Shown: positions 35,261 through 47,464 of the stretch, one piece after another
Layout: each line of letters opens with the position of its first letter
Numbering within the stretch: the first letter of the stretch is position 1
Assembly (NCBI RefSeq): GCF_963855985.1
Contig: NC_087106.1
Location: 13,780,012-13,844,011, forward strand
From: Ostrinia nubilalis
Taxonomy: Eukaryota > Arthropoda > Insecta > Lepidoptera > Crambidae
Direction: 5' to 3'
DNA length: 64,000 nucleotides
The notes under the pieces: generated by a model
Seen by the model: the letters and a program-made list of their open reading frames with translations, nothing else
What the model was told of the DNA's origin: nothing
Database searches by the model: none
Made by a program: the position numbers and the translations under genes

Positions 35261-36021
35261 GAAAGAAGAAGATCAAAAATAGGGCTACTAGGGTAGGTGT
35301 AAACCACAACTTATAACAAAGTAGGTACGAGACGTAATTTCAAATGTATAATTTTAACACACTCTATATATATTATGGCTGGCTCTAATTGTGCAGTTTT
35401 AGGATTAATTATAACAATTTATATTAGCTTAGTCATTTAACCAAAGTATTAAACTTACTATAACAGATGTACACATTTAAAACTATAAACTTCACTCCAT
35501 TACTGACTTCACACTTCATGGCTATTTGTTAACTAGGTATTAATTAGCGATTTCGGCACAGCAGCACGCACGATTATCAAGAAAGAACTGAAGTAAATGC
35601 AGGTAAGTGTTGATTGGCAAACAAATCGGTCTACCCTCTTTCAAATTCGTTTATTACATTAGACATTGGTACCATCATTCACTAACTCACTTGTTACTCG
35701 CCCCTGTTTTTGACATACAAAGCTCAATATAATCGATCGCATTTAGGCAATCTTAACTATCACTGAAAATACGGTTAACTGAGCTCATTTTGTTATTAAA
35801 TAATCCGTTAATTTTTAAATTTTTGAGTGTTTACTCAAGTAAGAAACTATTTATAGTGATTTAAGTCACCAGTAAAACCAGACAAGTTCGCAAGTCTTTC
35901 TTTAATAAGCAGTTTAAACTGGAGTTAAGTTCAGTGATTTACTAAGCTAACTTTTGCAGTAAGCAGTGATTTAAAGTTCAGTGACAGTAAGTTTAGTGTT
36001 CAGTGTAAACTCATGTTTACG

Positions 36022-36422
36022 TTAGGTGTGCTCGCAAGTGCGTCAAAAAATCTTTGAAGATTTTAGTTCTTAAAAGTAGCCGCTAGTCGCGCTGTAAATC
36101 ATACATTTTAATGTAATTTTTTTACGCAGTCGCTAGCAAGCACACCTAAAGCCGTATCTCCAGCGCGTATTTTGCCCTACACAATCAACAAAAAACATGT
36201 CAACATTCAACATTTTTCGTAGTCAATTTTGTTGAATGTTGACATGTTTTTGTTGATTGTGTAGAGCAAAACATGCGCTGAAGACCCGGCTGTGCTCACA
36301 ATCAACCGCGTAAAAAAATGACATTAGATGTATGACAGATTGTACAGCGCCCCTAGCGGCTACTTGTAAGTACAATACTCTTTATAGACTTTTTTGACGC
36401 ACTCGCTAGCGTGCACACCTAA
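36022..36422. mobile_element. Foldback MITE with a nested hairpin
   Basis: Inverted ends ttaggtgtgctcgcaagtgc and (read inward from right) ttaggtgtgcacgctagcga, both followed by gtgcgtcaaaaaa. The middle (36166-36290) is another near-perfect palindrome (caacaaaaaacatgtcaaca...). The element lies 49 bp from the E4 donor. Confidence 0.75.
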
Positions 36423-36470
36423 TGTAAACTCATGGTAAGCACACTGTGCACTGTCTAATTAGTGACTGAC

Positions 36471-36596
36471 CTCCTGGGCTGGAACTCGTATTTGACGCAG
36501 TGCTGGAAGCCCTTCCCCCGGACCTTCATGGACGTCAGCACCAGACAGTTGCCCACGAAGTGCGCCGTGTAGCCCACGCCTTTGCTGGTCTTGAAG
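36471..36596 (-). CDS. rg: Neurobeachin exon E4
   Basis: A 126-nt exon. The first base completes a Cys codon split with E3. It then reads [40 protein letters not shown] and R. This is the family segment [34 protein letters not shown]. Acceptor CACAG is at 36597-36601 and donor GTCAGT at 36465-36470. It ends with two bases of Arg completed by E5. Confidence 0.97.
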
Positions 36597-36860
36597 CTGT
36601 GAGAAAAAAACATTCTAATTATTCGAACAATAGAGAGAATATCTATCTGTCCGTCCGAGGTATTGCTTGTAGGAGATATTTCCTGCGGTAAAACGCATCT
36701 CATTCGAGAATAGCACAAGTCAAAAGGGCTTCGACGAGCCAATTACAAACAAGCAAAACCTCGGACGGACAGATAGTCATGACGAAACTATAAGGGTTCC
36801 TTGTCAGGACTACGGAACCCTAAAAAAGAAGACAATAATCAGAAAATAACTGTTGGAGAC

Positions 36861-37044
36861 TTAGGCTGGGTTACACCATTTTACTTGCACTTTGCCAAAC
36901 GTCAAAAATCTGTCAAACTCCATACATTGGCGGAACAGTGTGCCCCCAGTGGCGAAAAAACACAAGTCCATCGCCATCAACAAATGAAGAAGAAGAAGAA
37001 ACACATAGTTACTTTTAAAGTTAGGTAGTGCAACTCGGCCTTAA
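36861..37044. mobile_element. GCACCA-type MITE, copy 3, with insertion
   Basis: Left end ttaggctgggttacacca and family phrase aatctgtcaaactccatac, then about 70 foreign bp with a gaagaagaagaa run, then the right end ttaggtagtgcaactcggcc. Confidence 0.6.
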
Positions 37045-37315
37045 ATTCCTAACATAGCTAGAACAGTTATTTGTTAATTAATTGTCCATTTGAAAATTCA
37101 TCTCTCAGGTGGGATTCAAAACAACAACCTTTCGTGGCAACAGTTCTAATTAAATTAATAAAGTCTCCAATAACCTAACAGAATAAAGGCTTAATATGTA
37201 TTAACTATTAAGTAGAAGTTATCTAGGAAATTACTCATCAACCACTAACTTCTTTTCCCATGGGACGGAGAGTCTACGAGTGTACCTACGATATTTAGTC
37301 TTGCCAAGTGTAAGG

Positions 37316-37535
37316 TGATGGCCGATGGGGCAGCAAGGTTCTGGAATGGAGGCTGTGTACCGGAAAACGCAGCGTGTGACGTCCACCTACAAGGTGGACC
37401 GACGACATCGTAAAGGTAGCAGGGAAGCGCTGGACGCAGGCCGCTACCAATCGATCAACGTGGAAAGCATTGGGGGAGGCCTATGTTCAGCAGTGGACGT
37501 CCTATGGCTGAAATTATGATGATGATGATGAAGGT
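37316..37535 (+). mobile_element. RTE-type LINE 3' end with GAT tail
   Basis: Close relative of 19335-19556, ending WKALGEAYVQQWTSYG-like codons, stop and a gatgatgatgatg tail (37516-37531). Confidence 0.8.
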
Positions 37536-38455
37536 ACTTTTGGCTGAAGGCTAACAAAGTAATGTAGTATCCCTAGGAACATGATATGACTAACTTTAAC
37601 ACCAATTTTGCATACATTATTGCTGCTCTAATATGTTTTACAAACTACAAATACAAATATTTTATTTTTTATGCAAACACACCGTTTACGCATACACCTT
37701 CAAATACAATTGGTAACAATAAAATCGGTAAACATTATATTGCTTTGTCTGCGGGTCCCACACTAGGAATAACCTGTGTCGTGGGCACCCAGTGGTGCTA
37801 TGTAACCAGTACAGCGACAGATATAAGCGTCTACAAGTCAAGTTAAGCAGTCCAACGTTTAATTTAATACTAATAATGACTAAACTACAATTTAATACAA
37901 ATACGGAAAAGTGTATCCAGAGATATTTTGAGTTTGAGTCTGTATGCGTTTGTGTGTATTGTGTGCAGTAGGCTGAATACGTGTGTGAGTGTATATGTGT
38001 GTATATGTATGTGATATGTGAGTGGTCAGTGAGAAAAGAATCAGAAATTGATAAAACTGATTCAACCTATATTAAATCTATTTTAGCTTTTTTATGAGGT
38101 TCTCAGTCTCATCATATGACATGGACAGCAGCCTCAAAGTGACCGTATTAAACTGTATTACAAAATGTGTTCTATGCATTTAATGACACGATTATAACTT
38201 TAGATATGAAACCGGATTACATTAAACTTTATAACACGTATGCAGTCTGAAACATTGTTGTTAAATTACTTCTAAAGTTGGAAATGGTATCATACAATAC
38301 ATTTTACGTATACTGAAACACGGATTTAATATTGAGATACAAGTTTTACCTTTTATCAAAAGTAATGATATTATGATGTCAGTGTTCTGTGCAAGTTGTA
38401 CAAATATGCATATTATTGTGATTCATATGTTCCAAAATTTTTTTATCCACAACGA

Positions 38456-38595
38456 GGAAGCTCTTGGCCTGTATCTCACCTGATGGTAAGTGATGATCAG
38501 GCCGAAGGAGGGAGCAAGCTTCACCTGGAATCCTCAACCACGGAGGAACTGGCTATCTTACCTCTAACTGCCGGAACACAACAATGCTGTTAACT
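38456..38595 (+). mobile_element. LINE 3' UTR-like fragment
   Basis: Contains gcctgtatctcacctgatgg, taagtgatgatcaggccg and ggaacacaacaatgctgtt, a phrase common in lepidopteran LINE 3' ends. No coding part left. Confidence 0.5.
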
Positions 38596-39600
38596 TTGTA
38601 GTTTTATTTTGGAATAGAACTTCCTCAGTTAAAATAGACTAGAATAGATAATCCGTCAAAAAATGGCAAGCGCAAACTCTATGGAATTCAATTTAAAGCC
38701 ACAGTGGGCTTTACCGTCGGTATTAATTACCAAGACCGCATAACCGGCAACATACTTGTGCCCACTCCAATCAAATGAAAAGGTATCCATATCGATGCTG
38801 CCGAGTACCGATGGACGAGCGATACGAATACGGGTATTCGATTTCGGCTTTAACACACAGATGGATTCGGATACAAAGTGAATTGTTGTCGGAATGTCGG
38901 CACATTAGTAAATTGAAACGGGTGGAACGCTTTCGTTGATTTGTGGGTCGTTTTAATTTGCATTGTTGGGGGTAGAAATGAAGTGTGTTTTGATATGTGT
39001 TATCGATCGAATGTCAGTGAGATGAGCGTGTTATCTGCCTCGAATGTCAATGACATAAGAGTGTTATCAGCTTTTTGATTTGTTTTATTACATCGTCAAT
39101 ATCTTTATCTTTTGATATTTACATGCCAAGAAGAGGGTTAGAGTGAGACTCGACCCAAGCAGTGCCAAAAATACAATTGTCTTTTTGTTATATCCAGCTA
39201 CTGCACGCTATCTTCTTCTTTAGGTAGTTGCTCCTTCAAGCCGGTAGATAAGTGTTCTTCTTCTTCTGTACCAGTGGCGTATCGGTAGGGAACTACAATA
39301 ATCTACTCCTTTGTCAATTAGCACTGTTATTTGTCATCTATAAGATGGAGACCAGTGACTCGGTTGCCCTCAGTGGTTATGGTGCTTCGAGCCCTGATAG
39401 GATAGCCCTTGATGAAAGGTGAAGTTTTATCAGTTCTGCAACAGCAAGCTATTTGCCATTTGAGGTAGCTACGGCTTCTCTCGCTTAAATTTGACCGAGT
39501 TAAAATCACAGTGGACGTCTTATTGTTTGCCTATGGTCTATTTTACTTCACTTTTAGCTTCTTCTTCTTTAGTCCTTCGTCAGACAGCTACAAAACTTAC

Positions 39601-39722
39601 CAGTAGAGGTAGGGCTTCTCCCGCTCGATGTTGACGGAGTTGATGGGGTCGAGCCGAAACCACGTGGTGAACGTGAAGCCGTTCTCGTAGGGCCACCGCG
39701 CCAGTGGGGGCAGCACCACCGC
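39601..39722 (-). CDS. rg: Neurobeachin exon E3
   Basis: A 122-nt exon opening the ConA-like lectin domain: [20 protein letters not shown], then [20 protein letters not shown]. Matches the family segment A-ALPP-AKWPY-NGFT--TWFR-DP. Acceptor TTTTAG is at 39723-39728 and donor GTAAGT at 39595-39600. Starts in phase 0 and ends with two bases of the Cys codon completed by E4. High GC and codon bias contrast with the intron. Confidence 0.96.
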
Positions 39723-40402
39723 CTAAAACAAAGGAAAAATAAATACTTATATGGCATGAAAATCTACCAGACATAAGACAATTCTTTGATTGGAATCGTA
39801 ATGTGACACTTCACCTTAAAAAGTCGCACGACTTATCGTTTATTTATTTATTAGGTATTGATTAATCAATACCCTAACACACGTCACTAACATTTCATTA
39901 TTTTGTACTGGGTAATAGAATCTTTACAAACAAAATATGATTTTTAGAAGCCCCGTGTTATCCCACTTTTCGGATATACGAGTATATCTTGCGTGTGCAT
40001 AAAACTTTCGGAGTGTGTTATTCATCTACCTCTAGATTAATAGGTAAACCGGTAGTGGCAATATACTAAGCCGGCAAAACTTTTGGAGAAAATGTTTCTT
40101 TAATGCGACGTGCATTAAGGAAAAATTTCGAATTAAATTCTTAATTCTTAAATGAATACCCTGGGGGTGCACTTAGGAAGGATTTTGGAAAATTCTTTCC
40201 TAAATAAAAAATAAAGTTTGTTGAAAGAAGTTTTTAACATAAATCCCGTTTTCGAAGGAAACACAAAAACTTCAATTTTGCAACATTTTATTGAGTACTA
40301 AACCAATGGGAACATAATTCCCATTTCATACGGCCCATAATTCGTTCCATATCTCAAGCGGGCGACAGCGGCCAGCCTAACATCAGTTTTATTTCGTCGC
40401 AA

Positions 40403-40420
40403 ATTTATGTAACCCTGGTG
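40403..40420 (-). promoter_or_regulatory. Bipartite motif, one mismatch
   Basis: Minus strand CACCAGGGTTACATAAAT. Sits in a repeat-free island (40290-40460). Confidence 0.4.
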
Positions 40421-42593
40421 CTCCACTCTTGTTTATCGCCAGCCATTTTGTAAAATGTGACCAAATACGTTTTCTTGATCCGTTTAACGGGGCAAAAGTA
40501 GAAAACCTCGCAAACGGTTAAATACAAACTTTCCTTCGACTGTTTCTAAATCAGAAAGTAGTTTGCGAAGTGCCCGCTTGAGCGAGCTTCAATTACTTAT
40601 TGCTACTTATTTTAGAAAAGCAGGAGCAATTCAATTGGCTTTAACGAGACAACTTCACTCAAAGAACGTATTAAAACTCTGAAGTAATCTATAGACAAGT
40701 CTCTGCTCCTGGCCCCGCCAACCTTTAAACGAAAATACTTGATCACGCATTATACTGTATGAAACTCAAGAAAAAGCTGTACAGAAAAACCAATTTTATT
40801 TTTTGCAAGTAGGCTTTTAAAAAGCACTTTAGTTTTGTACGCATACTCATACTGTGTAGGCAATGATCTTAGGTACGATAGTATGGAAAGAGAAGATACC
40901 TACTCGTTTCTCCAAACAAATTAATTAATTTAGATCGTTGTCCCAACATTAAAGGTAATGTAACGTCCACTTCAAAACCATGGCCATCTTGAAGGTTTAT
41001 CTTAAGGGTAGAATAATGTCAGATAATAAAAAATTAAGGCACGTTCTACACGCCCCAGATTTCTTAGAGATAAAGTCCTTACAATTTGCCTTTTAAAAGA
41101 AATGCCCCGTTCCGAGTGGGGCAAATAAATCACGTAATAACATCTTTACACCATGCTCCTTTGGAACAAATCTCAGGAATTCCAATCTTTTATCTCGCGC
41201 GTCTTAAACAAAAACGGGGCAGGCGTTCCCGGCACAATACATCGCGAAATTAATTAAAAACGAGCCTCTTGAAGCGGCGAAGAAATGATTCAATTTCGGC
41301 CTTCGGGTTAAGCCAAGATGGAAAAATATTTTCTCAGACGGAGTGCGCCGGGGATATTTTGCCAGGTCGGGAAATCTTTTCGTGTTTTTACTGCAGCCTT
41401 GCAATGCTGTCGAATCGGATTTAGCCGGGATGCAATCGCATTGGACGAAGAGCCTTCTAATTTTCTGACCGAGATCGGGAAATAACGCTGATGTATCTGC
41501 AGCTCTGAGTTGATTTTATTTATTTTACTCAGTTATACCTCCTGACACCATTTCTATTAGAGGCAATGAGTATAATAGATTTAATACATCAACCAGCATT
41601 AACATTCTATTGGAGATAGCAATGTCTTTTGGATCAGTTTTGGCATATCCTTAAATTAAATTAATTACTCATTAAGTAAATTACCAGGATTACATAAACC
41701 GGAATTATTCATAAATCACTGCACACATGGATAGCGGTACCAGGCGAGCAGAAGCCGCTAAGAAGCGTCAGCCCGCCGTCAGATCTTCGGATAAGCGCGA
41801 CAGAGAGAAATGGACCGGCCCCAGGCGAGACGGTGATAAATAAGGAAAAAACGGACATACAGATAGCCCAGTATGTCACTCGGATTACGCCCGCCGGCCC
41901 GTATTTGAATAAGAATTGCCAATAAGGAGGAGCCCGCTTAAAGCGATCTCCCAAAACGTCCTGCTCGCCTGGTATCGATCAGTGCTCAGACTCTTGACGA
42001 CAGGCAAAATGGGGGTTTTGTTTATCGGGTGTCGAGGTTAGTTTATTTAAACAAAATTCCAATCAAAGTTTCATCAGATTCGGAAGATTTGGATTGAATT
42101 TGCGCTGTATTCTCAAAGTTACGCGCGTATTTTATCAATTACAAAAGCCGAGCAATTAACAAATTCTTGTCTTCGAAACTTATTGTTTATGAACGAAGAA
42201 GAATCGGCGTTTACGTCTGTTCATAATTTCGTTTGGAATTTCGTTTATGAGATTCATGTCACGATAAAATATAATCTTTTACTTCTTAATCATGCAATAG
42301 AATGCTGAATGTGAAATTTAAAACATTACGTGAGCTATCAGTTTTATTTGACGCTTTTTTTTACGTAGGGATTTTAAAATCAAACTACATGCAACATACT
42401 TTGAAGCAAATAAAGACATTCTTATTCTTATCTTAAGTAATACTACGAATACCAAGCTCATTCTGTGTAAGTTTAGTTCTATCTTGCTAACATACTCGTA
42501 CCTTGTTCAAAATAATTTACCTATGAATACATTCTAAATGGAAGCTGAATAGGTCTAAAGTCTCATTTAGCACTGCACTAACAAGATTATTAT

Positions 42594-43877
42594 AGCGTCT
42601 TTCCATTCTATACATAGCCAGAACGCAAGGGTGTGAAACTAATCGAGTATAGTTTGGATGTGACTTTTTTTACTAAGCTCCTCCAAACTATACACGACCA
42701 GTACGCATACGCTGCGTACTGCTCGCGTATACTTTGTAGTGACTTAGGTCAATTATCTATCTCCAAAATATACATCGTCAGTACGCATACGGACTAATCA
42801 TGTATGTATTGTAATAAGTTCGCGATTACAATGTATACGCGAGTACTTAGTTGCATGCTCGTCATTTTGACTTATTTACCTCTCTTAACATATTAATTCA
42901 TAACTGCGTGTCTACTTTAAACATTGAATCAATTTCGACACGTGCCATTGTTTTGATAAAGAGCTTTTTGGTGTTTCATATTCTGCCATAAAAAATATAT
43001 TTGTTTTGGGGCTGAATAACTCTTAAATTAAGAATTATGTATGTCAAAATGATTTTTGTTCTTGAGATAAAAGCATATAAATAAAAATATAATATCCCTG
43101 GACATTTTACACTGCGCTTCTAGTCCCAAACTAAGCAAAGCTTGTACAATGGGTACTAGATAATGGATATAAACATACTTAAATACTTTTTTTGTAAATA
43201 CATACTTATTATACATAGAAGACACCCAGTCCAATACAAACAAATATCAAAATATGTTCATGCACACAAATTAATGTTTGTACTGTGCGGGAATCGAACC
43301 CGCTACCTCCGGAACAGTTATCCGTTTCGAACCACTACACCGAACGGTCGACAATTTTAGTTAATAATGCACGTTTAACTTTCTTCATTCACTCTCACTA
43401 ATAAATAATTGTTATTTAATGTGAAATCTACCTAATCAATTTAATTTCAGAAACCACTTACATTAGTGTTATAAATCTAGATTTATTATAATAATATGTA
43501 GATTCAGTAAAATAATAATATTTTATGTAATAATTAATGAATTTAAAAATGGCATCACCGTACGTGATCTACATAGGTAGTTCTTATTTCTAATCTCGAG
43601 GACAAAGCACGAGCATAATATCTAATAAATGTAATAATTTTAAATACAATTCCATATTTTATTAAATCAAATAAACTAAACACACTCTAGTCAACTGTAA
43701 GTGGTGTAGTATAGTTTGGAGCGAAGACGGAATCCATCCACGATTCAAACTATACACGATCAGTACGCAAAATTCGTGTATAGTTTGTAGTGACCGACTT
43801 ACAAAGAGACACTCCAAAATATACACGAGCAGTTTCCTATGGGTGCGTTCTGGCCATGTATAGAACGGAAAGACGCT
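42594..43877. mobile_element. Inverted-repeat element with internal satellite-like repeats
   Basis: Outer inverted arms 42594-42627 and 43843-43877 (agcgtctttccattctatac / gtatagaacggaaagacgct type). Inside each half are short repeats around ccaaactatacacgaccagt and acgcatacg, in both orientations. A SINE (43091-43349) is nested. Total about 1.28 kb, no coding capacity seen. Confidence 0.6.
43091..43349 (-). mobile_element. tRNA-derived SINE family 1, copy 2
   Basis: Same head (B box GGTTCGATTCC on the minus strand) and body as 20458-20706. About 259 bp, with a short internal duplication (aaatatcaaaatat). Confidence 0.75.
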
Positions 43878-44107
43878 GCAAGACACTGTATGAGCTGAAA
43901 GAGTTATTAGCGGACTTGGCAACCGCACTATAGAGCGGCAATAACTCCATAAGTCACTGCATACTTCTTGTCGTACGTTCTGGCTATGACTAGGAATAGG
44001 CCGAAATGAAGACTAATTTCTTTTATTACCTTCATTTGAAGCGAATGTTCAAATGTGCAGGCTCCTCAAAGTATCACACCAGCCAATGTCACTACTCATT
44101 TGTTATA

Positions 44108-44190
44108 CTTAGGGCTGATTTTTCAATCGTCAGATATCTTTTAACTGTAGAATAACCTTGTTATCCAACGATTGAAAAATCAGCCCTAAG
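44108..44190. mobile_element. Short near-perfect hairpin MITE
   Basis: 83 bp. Ends cttagggctgatttttcaat and its inverted copy pair over about 22 bp. The inner parts (cagatatctt.../...) pair poorly. Confidence 0.75.
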
Positions 44191-44195
44191 AGTAA

Positions 44196-44313
44196 CTCAG
44201 TCTTTACCTTATTTCAACCGTAACTATAACCAAAACGGGTATTTTTTGTATGGTGTTTGATAGACTTGAGACGTTTGTTAAAGTTAAAATAAGAAGGTGC
44301 ATCCCAGACTTAG
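44196..44313. mobile_element. GCACCA-type MITE, copy 4 (diverged)
   Basis: Keeps aaccgtaactataacc, gtgtttgatagacttgag and agttaaaataagaaggtgca. The left end is eroded and abuts the hairpin at 44108-44190. Confidence 0.55.
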
Positions 44314-44809
44314 GTTTCGATTCGATTCGATAAAGGTTGTTCGATTTAAGGCCGAAATGAAACGATCACGAAATTATATTTACCTATAACAAAACAATGT
44401 TACAATATCTACAGGATGTTTCCTTGCGAAATGTTGAATAACAACCCATCAGAAAAAAGGCTTTAAAATCCGTTTCAGAAGGTAAATTATGATTAAGTGA
44501 TTGCAAATAAGAAATTGTTTGAAAGGGTTTTACTGACGTAGGTATTTTTATCCCAATCAAAATGAGCACAGATTAAAACGCGGTTTAACCCGAAAGACAA
44601 AAGAGTAAATAATAAAATCCCCTACATTATTCAAATAGGAGTCGGGCTTAATTAAATCATACCAAATGGAACGTCTGGCTGAGTTAAATGTTTTTCTGTT
44701 TCTTTAAATTGACGCTCGTTTCATAATGGTTTTAATGTAAGAGGATTAAGTATTTATGTTGGAAGGGCGGAGCTCAGGTGTGTTAATATCAGACACAAAG
44801 ATCTAAATA

Positions 44810-45913
44810 CAGTGTGAGTCACGTTAAAGTGTACATATGAAAATAGATGAAACTAGACCTATTTTTATCGACAAAAAACAGGTCAAAAATTTTTTGAGAT
44901 TTTTTTAAAAAATTTTATAGAATTTTTTTTCTTCCAATTACTTATTGTAAAGAAAACGTAATAACTTTTAAACTAAGCGGTATATCTTGATAAAATAAAA
45001 ACAGTAATAATGCTAAATAACAGGCGATACTAAAAAAATACATAAAATACACAAAAAAGGCCAACAAATAATAAAACATGATACTTTTTGAAGAAAATCT
45101 GCTTTTAAATTCGTGTTTTTTTGGTTATTTGATAAATTTCTCTAAAAAATGCCCATATAACAGGTGGTTTTTATTACTTTGTATTATTCTCTATCGTATT
45201 ATCTTTGTAAAACCAAAAATCGCATGTCTCTATCCCTATCACAACATTTGCTATGAGCGTTTGAACAAAGGCCTGCCACAACATTATTCTCCGCTGCAGG
45301 TAGAGAAAATTTTAATTTTAACTAAAATGCTTATTTTACTTCGAAATCTTTTGTTTTTATTTGAAATTTAACTTTTCTATATCTAAATTACAAATCTAGA
45401 GCCATTTTCAGTTTCGTTGTTAACGAAGCGTTGAATAGCGCGCCCGGAGAGGCTTAGTTCAAACGATCATTGCAAATGTTGTGATAGGGATAGAGACATG
45501 CGATTTTTGGTTTTACGAAGGTAATACGATAGAGAATAATACAAAGTAGTAAAAACCACCGGTTATAGGGGCATTTTTTGGAGAAATTTATCAAATAACC
45601 AAAAAAACACGAATTTAAAAGCTGATTTTTTTCAAAAACTATCATTTTTTATTATTTGTTGGCCTTTTTTGTGTATTTTATGTATTTTTTTAGTATTGCC
45701 TGTTATTTAGCATTATTACTGTTTTTATTTTATCAGGATATGCCGCTTAGTTTAAAAGTTATTACGTTTTCTATACAATAAGTAATTGGAAGAAAAAAAA
45801 TTCTATAAAAAATTAAAAAAAAATCTCAAAAAATTTTTGACCTCTTTTTTGTCGATAAAAATAGGTCTAGTTTCATCTATTTTCATATGTACACTTTAAC
45901 GTGACTCACACTG
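44810..45913. mobile_element. 1.1-kb TA-flanked palindromic element
   Basis: 1,104 bp between TA dinucleotides (44808-44809, 45914-45915). Ends CAGTGTGAGTCACGTTAAAG and its inverted copy. The arms run about 480-500 bp each, with a short AT-rich centre near 45320-45450. Each arm has an open frame that encodes nearly the same hydrophobic peptide (LLNSCFFGYLINFSKKCPYN...), which is a consequence of the palindrome. No transposase motif. RNA from it would fold into a long hairpin. Confidence 0.85.
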
Positions 45914-46228
45914 TATAGGCAAATTAAATGACAGAAATTCACGACTGTATGTATGTATATTTTAGCTAATGAAAGTTGATGTTTTCACAACTCCCGATTT
46001 ATTATCTTCTTTTCACTAATTTAGTGACGCAGAAACTACAGTATTCAGAATACAAGAGAAGTATATTCAACATTTTACAGACAACGGTTGGTTATGGCAA
46101 TCCTCAACGGAATAAAAAACCCGTAAAATTTTAACTTTCTGGCACCGACACGGTTCATTTGAATAATGCACCAAAAAGCGAGAAATTTGACATTTTTATC
46201 GGGGGAAATATTAAAAATTCCTCGTAGC

Positions 46229-46246
46229 TACCAGGCGAGCATAAAT
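46229..46246 (+). promoter_or_regulatory. Bipartite motif, exact
   Basis: TACCAGGCGAGCATAAAT, preceded by ctcgtagc as at 7248. Lies in a repeat-free island 46130-46420. Confidence 0.45.
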
Positions 46247-46496
46247 ATTGGAAGGCAGCGTTTGTACACCCGCCACTAAATAATAAATCGCCCGCGCAAA
46301 GGCTCTATTAGGGAGCTTGAAACATGGCCGCTGCGCGAAAACATTAAATTATGGACGAGCATAACATTAGCAAACGATAAAATTTCGCTTTTGATAAAAT
46401 ATGTCATAGAGAAATTGTCTATTACTGATTAATTTATGAATTGCATCTGATCTAGTGCTCTCTATTCCACGGTATGCAAATAATTTAAGAATATTA

Positions 46497-46612
46497 TGCC
46501 CGTTTTCACCATCAATCCCTCATTTTAAGTGACCCCTAGGGTAACATATAACAGGAATTTTGTTTCCATAGGGGTCACTTAAAAATTAGGGAATGATGGT
46601 GAAAACGGGCAT
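46497..46612. mobile_element. Small hairpin MITE (CCCGTTTTCACCATC family), copy 1
   Basis: Ends atgcccgttttcaccatc and inverted gatggtgaaaacgggcat, with an inner inverted pair aagtgacccctagggt / ataggggtcactt. Second copy at 62882-62965. Confidence 0.8.
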
Positions 46613-47464
46613 TAAACTTTTAAATTATTACAACTGAATGCTAAAAAAATATTTTGCTTACTTTGAATAGAACTAAGACTAAAATGACAACTATGACATC
46701 AGGTCATTTAGTTTCGACTGCAGGATCACGACCCTTTCTAATTTACTAATGGAGAATTTGGTCTATACTCTCCACGCTGGTCAGTCGAGTTGAGTCATAG
46801 TATAATAATTACTGGTCAAACTAACATTTGCCCCGAAGCATTTAAGCCCGCGACCGCCAGTGGCATTGTAGGCCTGTGAAGCAACCAAACGAATAGCGAA
46901 TGCCGGCTCTAACGCCGTGTTCGCCGCGAATGCCAATGAGCGCGAATTTCACAACAAGCGCGAACTTTTCCAACGCCCGGAAGTCGTGAGCTCGTGCAGG
47001 GTTGACAATCGGTTTTAAAAAATCTAATTTAATCATTCGATTTTTTTTGCCACTATCAAATACTTGTAAAAGTATGTGTGCTACAGATGTATAAATAATA
47101 TTGTCGTGCAATAGGTATGTGCCATAAAAAAAATGTCTTAAGTACATAACTTATGAAAACTGTAATTCTAATCGTTTTGCTTCCATAGTAATTAAAGAAA
47201 AGCTCTAAATTACAATTTTCAAAATAGGTAAATCTAAAAGTGACAACCCTAAACCGCATTTCTTGTCCCCGTTCATAACAAGGCGAAGTTTCCAAGATTG
47301 AATTCACAACAGAAGATGGAATTTAAATTCCAGAGACACCGCCCGGATCGGCTGGCGCGAGCGACCGCTGGAGTCGGCCGTCGAAATATGTGCAGGTGTC
47401 TTATGGTTTTAGAGACATGCTTAGATTGTTGTATCTTTGCAGGAATTGTAAATACATTTATGTA

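Larger units (their letters stand above)
30205..36470. other. Intron between E4 and E5
   Basis: A 6.3-kb intron. Contents: a hAT element with nested SINE (32637-33056) inside a 70-bp direct duplication, a partial mariner-type MITE (33218-33360), a LINE C-terminus (34985-35260) and a foldback element (36022-36422). 30300-32500 and 33400-34960 show no gene or clear repeat. A TTAGGTTAGG at 31899-31908 is too short to mean telomere. Confidence 0.6.
36597..39600. other. Intron between E3 and E4
   Basis: A 3-kb intron with a GCACCA-type MITE (36861-37044), an RTE-type 3' end (37316-37535) and a LINE 3' UTR-like phrase (38456-38595). A short inverted pair (tatctgtccgtccgaggt / cctcggacggacagata, 36641-36662 and 36759-36776) forms another small hairpin. 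No gene seen. Confidence 0.6.

Noticed and set aside
45078..45645. Two hydrophobic ORFs with near-identical peptides
   Set aside because: They are mirror images within a palindromic element. Their similarity follows from the inverted arms, not from a gene family.
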